A DNA stretch of 64,000 nt from positions 186,001 through 250,000 of the forward strand of contig JAUNSG010000002.1 in assembly GCA_030539335.1 (NCBI GenBank), given 5' to 3'. Each line of letters opens with the position of its first letter. Position 1 is the first letter of the stretch. The translations under genes and the position numbers were made by a program. The notes beneath the pieces were generated by a model. It saw only the letters and a list, made by a program, of their open reading frames with translations, was not told where the DNA came from and searched no databases. Shown piece after piece: positions 59,761 through 64,000 of the stretch. The DNA comes from Eubacteriales bacterium (GTDB taxonomy: Bacteria; Bacillota; Clostridia; Oscillospirales; Butyricicoccaceae).

Positions 59761-60965
59761 GACGGCTGATATAGCGCACATACGCAATCCACAATAATTT
59801 TTGCTGCCTCTTGTACTTCTTCTTTACTGTTCATTCGTGACAGCGAAAGTCGAATGGAATTCCTAGCATCCTCTGCATCTATCCCCATTGCAAGCAAAAC
59901 TCGGCTGGGTTCGGATTCATGACTTCTGCACGCAGAACCTGCGGAAACACATACTCCTCTTGCATCCAACATAAGCAGTAACGTCTCACCATCTACGTTA
60001 TCAAATCTCATGTTAATTGCCTTACTATGTTCGCTTGCGCCGGTTCCACCATTTACGTGAGAGATATGCTCAAGACCGTATTCTGCTAGATGTTTCTGGA
60101 TATTATCATAGAGCAGTTGCAGTAATTCTGCAATGTACTTTATATCCTTTTTCTGGTTCAATCGAAGAATTTCACAAGCCGCTCCGAACCCAACAATACC
60201 AGCAACATTTTCTGTGCCACCACGCAACCCAAATTCCTGTGACTTCCCTCCGAAGATAATTGGAGACATAACATATTTATCACGAACATATAAAGCACCC
60301 ACTCCTTTTGCTCCGTGAATCTTATGAGATGATAGAGACATAAAATCGCATCCTATCTCATCAACATTTAACTCGTTGCATCCGGCTGCTTGCACACAAT
60401 CTGTATGGAACAATATTCCTCGCTGATTACAAATATCTGCGATGTAATCCAGCCAATAGTTTTCTAAACCTGTTTCATTATTTGTGTGCATGATAGAAAC
60501 AATTCCAGTATAAGGTTCTCTTTCTATGACTTTCTTTACATCTTCATAATATATAGAAGAATTCCTCCGAGGATTTATATATGTTGCATCAAATCTAGGT
60601 TTTATGCACGAATCCCCCACAATATCTTGTGCCTTGCATAGATTATCCACTGCATTTAGTACCGAATCATGTTCAATCGCTGTTGTTACAATATGCGTCT
60701 TTCCAACTGACATCAGATAATCCTTTACTCCGGCAAAAACCATGTTATTTGCCTCGCTACCACCAGATGTGAAAATTATCTGCTCTGGTTTTGCACCGAT
60801 GAGGTCTGCTACCTGCTGTCTCGCCTTCGCAATGGCTTTTGCTGATTTCCTGCCGAGTCCATACAAAGTTCCGGCATTGCCATACTCGTCAGTTAAGTAC
60901 GGCATCATTGCTTCTAAGACTCTTGGGTCAATCCTTGTCGTCGAAGCATTATCAAGATAAATCAT
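59757..60965 (-). CDS. Cysteine desulfurase, NifS/IscS family
   Basis: 402-residue PLP enzyme that removes sulfur from cysteine as an enzyme-bound persulfide. YLDNASTTRIDPRVLEAM at the start, GGSEANNMV, PLP Lys in SLSSHKIHGAKGVG and active Cys in SAGSACRSHE. Full family length, all key residues kept. Carried by the element between a phosphoesterase and small proteins; the sulfur acceptor (tRNA modification, Fe-S or DNA phosphorothioation) is unknown. No dndBCDE or tRNA-modifying gene is in the window. Confidence 0.93.
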   Translation of the reverse strand: MIYLDNASTTRIDPRVLEAMMPYLTDEYGNAGTLYGLGRKSAKAIAKARQQVADLIGAKPEQIIFTSGGSEANNMVFAGVKDYLMSVGKTHIVTTAIEHDSVLNAVDNLCKAQDIVGDSCIKPRFDATYINPRRNSSIYYEDVKKVIEREPYTGIVSIMHTNNETGLENYWLDYIADICNQRGILFHTDCVQAAGCNELNVDEIGCDFMSLSSHKIHGAKGVGALYVRDKYVMSPIIFGGKSQEFGLRGGTENVAGIVGFGAACEILRLNQKKDIKYIAELLQLLYDNIQKHLAEYGLEHISHVNGGTGASEHSKAINMRFDNVDGETLLLMLDARGVCVSAGSACRSHESEPSRVLLAMGIDAEDARNSIRLSLSRMNSKEEVQEAAKIIVDCVCALYQPS

Positions 60966-61546
60966 TCTCCCTCTCCTCTCTGCAAATCATTGATATACGA
61001 TTCTATTTCCGCAAGCGTGCTCGGTGTATAATCAATCCATTCCATCATACAACCCACATTGTACATTCTCATCGGTATATCCTGTAGCTGCTTGAGTTCT
61101 TTTCGTAGATGCTCACATATATTCCATTGATGCGAGTTATGAACATGCCCGTACAGATGAACCGAATCTCTGAATTGACCGTTCCAGAACGGCATTGGAT
61201 AATGAGAAAGTATTACCTTCTGTCCGTTGTCCTTAATCTCAAGATAATCGCAGACCTTCATGAACTTTCTTGAAATTCTTGGAGATACCCTGTCATGGTT
61301 GCCTTTTATCAGAACCTTTCGACCGGTAAGCATATTGAGGATTTCAAGCGTCTTCTCTTCCTTGTACCAGCTAAAATCCCCTAAAACGTAAACTGTATCA
61401 GCATCAGAAACCACGTCATTCCACCTCTGGATAATTGTTTCATCCATTTCTTCGACACTCATAAACGGTCTATTGTCGTACCGAATAATGCCGGTATGAC
61501 CTAAATGCGTATCTGAAATATAAAAATTTCTTCCTGTTTCTGCCAT
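60962..61546 (-). CDS. Metallophosphoesterase
   Basis: 194 residues from ATG 61546. Calcineurin-like motifs ISDTHLGHTGIIRY, VLGDFSW, IKGNHDRV, ILSHYPM and YGHVHNS in order. Phage enzymes of this family are 2',3'-cyclic phosphodiesterases or nucleic-acid phosphatases; T4 Pnkp-like RNA repair is one option given RtcB nearby (inference). Overlaps nifS-like gene by four bases (ATGA). Confidence 0.85.
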   Translation of the reverse strand: MAETGRNFYISDTHLGHTGIIRYDNRPFMSVEEMDETIIQRWNDVVSDADTVYVLGDFSWYKEEKTLEILNMLTGRKVLIKGNHDRVSPRISRKFMKVCDYLEIKDNGQKVILSHYPMPFWNGQFRDSVHLYGHVHNSHQWNICEHLRKELKQLQDIPMRMYNVGCMMEWIDYTPSTLAEIESYINDLQRGEGE

Positions 61547-61572
61547 ATTCTTCACCACCCTTCACATTAAAA

Positions 61573-61601
61573 TTGACAGTGCAATCTATCGGATTTATAA
61601 T
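61573..61601 (+). promoter_or_regulatory. Perfect consensus promoter of the lipoprotein gene
   Basis: TTGACA, 17-base spacer, TATAAT; all consensus bases match. Reads opposite to the flanking genes. Confidence 0.85.
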
Positions 61602-61634
61602 AAAATCACTTATAAATCAGAAAGGAAGCAAACC

Positions 61635-62048
61635 ATGAAATCCTCAGTCAAAAGAATCCTCACCTTCATATTTGTCCTAACATTATTATTTGCTCTAACT
61701 GCATGTAGTAAAAGCGATAGTAGCAATATTATTGGCAAATGGTCTGTTACATCGTATAAATACGATGATAAAATCTATACGAGAGACGAAATGTCTGAAA
61801 TGATGGGCAGCACCTTTGATGAAACTTACGGAAACACCGTCATCACATTTAACGACGATGGTTCTTTCTCATCTCAGCCTGCAAGTGGAGAACCACAACC
61901 CGGAACATACAAGGTATCAGACTCAGAAATATCATTCTATGATGAATCCGACAGCCTCATCACGACCATGACTATTTCAGACGATACTTTAGAACTTACA
62001 GTACCAGATATCAATGTAGAAATGTTCGTTATTTACGAAAAGCAATAA
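61635..62048 (+). CDS. Secreted lipoprotein with lipocalin-like domain (moron)
   Basis: 137 residues. Signal peptide KRILTFIFVLTLLFALTAC with lipobox LTAC (Cys near 24), then IIGKWSVTSYKYDD and TFNDDGSFSSQ, a small beta-barrel of the lipocalin-like DUF type. GAAAGGAAG upstream. It has its own promoter and terminator and runs against all neighbours, the pattern of a lysogenic-conversion gene expressed from a resident prophage. Confidence 0.8.
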   Translation: MKSSVKRILTFIFVLTLLFALTACSKSDSSNIIGKWSVTSYKYDDKIYTRDEMSEMMGSTFDETYGNTVITFNDDGSFSSQPASGEPQPGTYKVSDSEISFYDESDSLITTMTISDDTLELTVPDINVEMFVIYEKQ

Positions 62049-62061
62049 GTACGGAATATCA

Positions 62062-62090
62062 CTGGCGGGCAAGCCGCCAGATATTTTATT
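62062..62090. terminator. Terminator between lipoprotein and DUF6273-like gene
   Basis: Perfect stem CTGGCGG/CCGCCAG with a five-base loop; weak T-run (ATATTTTATT) on the plus strand. Confidence 0.75.
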
Positions 62091-62868
62091 CTTCTACTTT
62101 GACTTCGGGCTTCTTTCCGATAATGAAGCAGGGGCAGACGCCATACGCGTAGGACGCATAGTAGGTGCCGCCGCTACCGTTGTTGTAGACATACCAGAAG
62201 TTCGTGGAGTTGCCGACATTTGGAGAACGCAACCACCAGAGAGATAAATCATCATCCAGAGTGTATTTTGTTCTTCCTCTGCGAGTTGAAAATAACGGAA
62301 ATCGTATATCCCCAACATCACATCCGCTATACCGCTCATGTTGTCCGAAAACTTCAGTATATGATGGCAACCACAACTTACATTCTCTTTCAAAGATTCT
62401 TTCGTTTCTTCCAGAAGAGCTTGATACAGATAATTTCTGTGTGATTTTCCTCGGAGTAATTACCTTAATCAAGTCATCTGGCATAAGTGGAAGAATTTCT
62501 TTTTCCAAGAAGTCCGCCATTTTTGACTCGCAAAATCCACCACGATTTGTATTGGCTGAGTTCATAACCGCATCTTGCAATACATTTGCAAATGAAAAAG
62601 CCACGTTATATCCATATGGATTTACCGCAGCTACTTCAACCGATACTTTCTTGCCATTCTTCAATTCAAATTCCAGCTTGTCACTAACATCAAGACAAAG
62701 CGCAGCTCGTCCGGCGCAAATTTCCGTTTCCAGCTCTTCCCATGATGTTCTCTGAACTAATTTCTTTGTCAGTCTTACGTTGCTGTCAAGAGGCTCCTCC
62801 CCGACATAACTTGAGAAATCAAAGCTATGCCCACAGTCCGGGCATTTTACTGTCTGAACATCAATCAT
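62086..62868 (-). CDS. Zinc-ribbon plus DUF6273 C-type-lectin-like protein, candidate retroelement target
   Basis: 260 residues. N-terminal zinc-ribbon VKCPDCGHSFD; the C-terminal part has LSLWWLRSPNVGNS followed by WYVYNNGSGG and AYGVCPCFII near residues 211-250, the form of variable C-lectin-like ends in diversity-generating retroelement targets. The last ~100 bases of coding DNA (about 62120-62225) are visibly G+C-richer and use AAC, TAC, TCC, GGC codons in a run, unlike the rest of the gene. No reverse transcriptase is in the window. Confidence 0.7.
   Translation of the reverse strand: MIDVQTVKCPDCGHSFDFSSYVGEEPLDSNVRLTKKLVQRTSWEELETEICAGRAALCLDVSDKLEFELKNGKKVSVEVAAVNPYGYNVAFSFANVLQDAVMNSANTNRGGFCESKMADFLEKEILPLMPDDLIKVITPRKITQKLSVSSSSGRNERIFERECKLWLPSYTEVFGQHERYSGCDVGDIRFPLFSTRRGRTKYTLDDDLSLWWLRSPNVGNSTNFWYVYNNGSGGTYYASYAYGVCPCFIIGKKPEVKVEE
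62120..62225 (-). repeat. Candidate variable region of a diversity-generating retroelement
   Basis: Base composition and NNC-type codon pattern differ from the flanking element, and the region ends in a GTCTGCCCC segment like an initiation-of-mutagenic-homing site. No template repeat was found in this window. Confidence 0.4.
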
Positions 62869-62915
62869 GCTCTAACCTCCCATCTATTCTCATTTTTAAT
62901 CATTTCCCGGCATCT

Positions 62916-64000
62916 CTATTCCGCAGCCTTGAAGTTGTATATTGGCTTAATGATTTTCAAAATTTCCACCGTATCTTCAATATTTGCTACGATTTCATCC
63001 ATCGGCTTATAAACCATTGGACTTTCATCCAACGTAGATACATTTACCGATGTGGTATAAATTCCCTCCATCGACTGTTGGAATTCTTCCAATGATACCG
63101 TCTCCTTCGCCTTAGAACGACTCATAATTCTACCTGCCCCATGCGGCGCAGACTGATTCCAGTCATCATTTCCTCTCCCAACTCCAATAATGCAGCCGTC
63201 ACGCATGTTGATAGGAATAAGAAGCTTCTCACCAACTCTAGCCGAAATTGCTCCCTTACGCACGACATTCGTATCATGGTCGATATAATTGTGAATCGTC
63301 TGGAATACCTCGTCATCCTTTACCTGCCATCCCATCTTCTGAAAGATAACACGTAAAATCATCTGTCGATTAGCAACTGCAAATTGCTGACAAATTTTCA
63401 TGTCATGCAAATAATCGTCTCTATTCTTTCCGGTTAAGTAACACAATTCCTTCGGAATGTTGAGTTTGTCCGGCTTCCATTTACGCTTCAATTCTGCCAA
63501 CGCTTTTTGAATTTCCTTCTGTCGTCCAGTTCTCTTATACTCTTCTATCAGCCGTTCGCCCTCTTCTTTCAGCTTTGGAACTCCTTGCATGGACTCAATC
63601 GCAATCTGCTGATAAATCTCAGCTACCTGCTTTCCAAGATTCCTGCTACCAGTATGAATAATCAGATACTTCACACTATCAGAACCCTCGTCCACCTCAA
63701 TGAAGTGATTTCCGCCGCCGAGCGTACCAAGACTACATTTCAGCCAACTCATATTCTTCAGCAAATCCTTGCATCGAAGTTGCTCAATCTCTGGGAAATC
63801 AACCTCTGTCTCTCTTACGGTTCGTCCAGATGGAATGTTCTCCCTGATTACTCTGTCTAACTTCTCAAAATCAATGTCAATCTTCCCGATTTCTGCCGTC
63901 AACATACCACATCCGATGTCTACGCCAACAATATTCGGAATAACCTTATCTCCCAAATCAGCAGTAAATCCGATTACACATCCCTTACCGGCGTGAACAT
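62916..64000 (-). CDS. rtcB: RNA-splicing ligase RtcB (5' end beyond window)
   Basis: Seals 2',3'-cyclic phosphate and 5'-OH RNA ends in tRNA splicing or RNA repair. About 361 residues visible, continuing past the window edge; the frame upstream of 63956 reads HAGKGCVIGFTADLGDKVIP, which is normal RtcB, so no start occurs here. NIVGVDIGCGM binds metal, GGGNHFIEV and HTGSRNLGKQ are core motifs, and SAPHGAGRIMSR carries the guanylylated His. Phage RtcB may repair RNAs cut by host defence nucleases. Confidence 0.93.
   Translation of the reverse strand, partial: VHAGKGCVIGFTADLGDKVIPNIVGVDIGCGMLTAEIGKIDIDFEKLDRVIRENIPSGRTVRETEVDFPEIEQLRCKDLLKNMSWLKCSLGTLGGGNHFIEVDEGSDSVKYLIIHTGSRNLGKQVAEIYQQIAIESMQGVPKLKEEGERLIEEYKRTGRQKEIQKALAELKRKWKPDKLNIPKELCYLTGKNRDDYLHDMKICQQFAVANRQMILRVIFQKMGWQVKDDEVFQTIHNYIDHDTNVVRKGAISARVGEKLLIPINMRDGCIIGVGRGNDDWNQSAPHGAGRIMSRSKAKETVSLEEFQQSMEGIYTTSVNVSTLDESPMVYKPMDEIVANIEDTVEILKIIKPIYNFKAAE

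Larger units (their letters stand above)
34963..64000. mobile_element. Integrated phage-like element (left part; right end not in window)
   Basis: From about 34963 the base composition becomes A+T-richer and every recognisable function is of phage type. The first gene is a large serine recombinase, which usually sits next to the attachment site. Nearly all genes are on the minus strand with overlapping ends. Replication, nucleotide metabolism, immunity and lysis genes are present; structural genes are not seen and may lie beyond 64000. The left boundary is placed between the hairpin at 34962 and the recombinase stop at 34999; no attachment repeat can be confirmed without the other end. Confidence 0.85.

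Noticed and set aside
59757..60965. DndA of a DNA phosphorothioation system
   Set aside because: No dndB-E genes nearby and the protein looks like a general NifS/IscS; kept as cysteine desulfurase only.
34999..64000. Conjugative element (ICE) instead of phage
   Set aside because: No relaxase, coupling protein, type IV secretion or plasmid-type genes were seen; the gene set (ERF, PolIII alpha, S24 repressor, wall hydrolase, sigma factor) is phage-like. The right end is not visible, so this is not final.

Overview
The window looks like a chromosomal segment of an anaerobic gut-type member of the Clostridia, probably near the Ruminococcaceae/Oscillospiraceae or Butyricicoccus-like lineages. The evidence is a SCIFF peptide with its radical-SAM maturase, a fatty-acid synthesis operon with FabK as enoyl reductase, a TIGR04086/YajC neighbourhood, a cobalamin riboswitch, and moderately high G+C in the left half. 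The species cannot be fixed from sequence reading alone. Two regions join at about 34.97 kb. Left of it is host chromosome (visibly G+C-richer, genes on both strands). Right of it, to the window end, is an A+T-richer block of phage-type genes, almost all on the minus strand and tightly packed, starting with a large serine recombinase. I read this as an integrated phage or phage-like element whose far end lies outside the window. Host part: positions 1-6971 hold a minus-strand type II fatty-acid operon read fabH-fabK-fabG-fabF-accB-fabZ-accC-accD, with accD cut by the window edge. fabD is divergent, behind a pair of overlapping consensus promoters that share one -10 box. Then come an HD-domain gene, pyruvate kinase, a cobalamin-riboswitch operon (cobI, an ABC-2 exporter pair, a NEAT-like surface protein), a two-component system, a DegV protein, a SpoIIM-like membrane protein, a small Rossmann protein with a structured leader, and the SCIFF cluster with TIGR04086 and yajC. 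These are followed by a PEBP protein, an isolated phage-tail-like gene, small genes, tRNA-Leu, nadABC, a PfkB sugar kinase, smpB and tmRNA, a NagD-like phosphatase, and pstSCAB-phoU behind a Pho-box-like promoter. Element part: after the recombinase come nucleotide metabolism and host-takeover genes (dUTPase, Pth2-type peptidyl-tRNA hydrolase, anaerobic ribonucleotide reductase nrdD/nrdG, PhoH-like ATPase, ClpP-like protease, dNMP kinase), a SleB-type wall hydrolase and a sigma factor. A replication and recombination module follows (DnaE-type polymerase III alpha, primase, DnaB helicase, PD-(D/E)XK nuclease, SSB, ERF annealing protein). Then come a tRNA-Gln, an integrase-like protein, a MazF-like toxin and an immunity region with an S24 repressor and a predicted structured small RNA. 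The right end carries paralogous small proteins, a cysteine desulfurase, a phosphoesterase, an independently promoted lipoprotein (moron), a DUF6273-type protein whose tail resembles a diversity-generating-retroelement target, and RtcB (cut by the window end). No capsid, tail, terminase large subunit, reverse transcriptase or CRISPR array was recognised in the window. The observations most worth following are the small RNA at about 57030-57163 inside the immunity region, a three-copy element (ATATCAtGCTAATAATAC) placed 15-25 bases upstream of element genes that also encode a sigma factor, the candidate hypervariable tail at about 62120-62225, the B12-riboswitch operon joining CobI to an exporter and a NEAT-like protein, and the shared-minus-10 divergent fab promoters.
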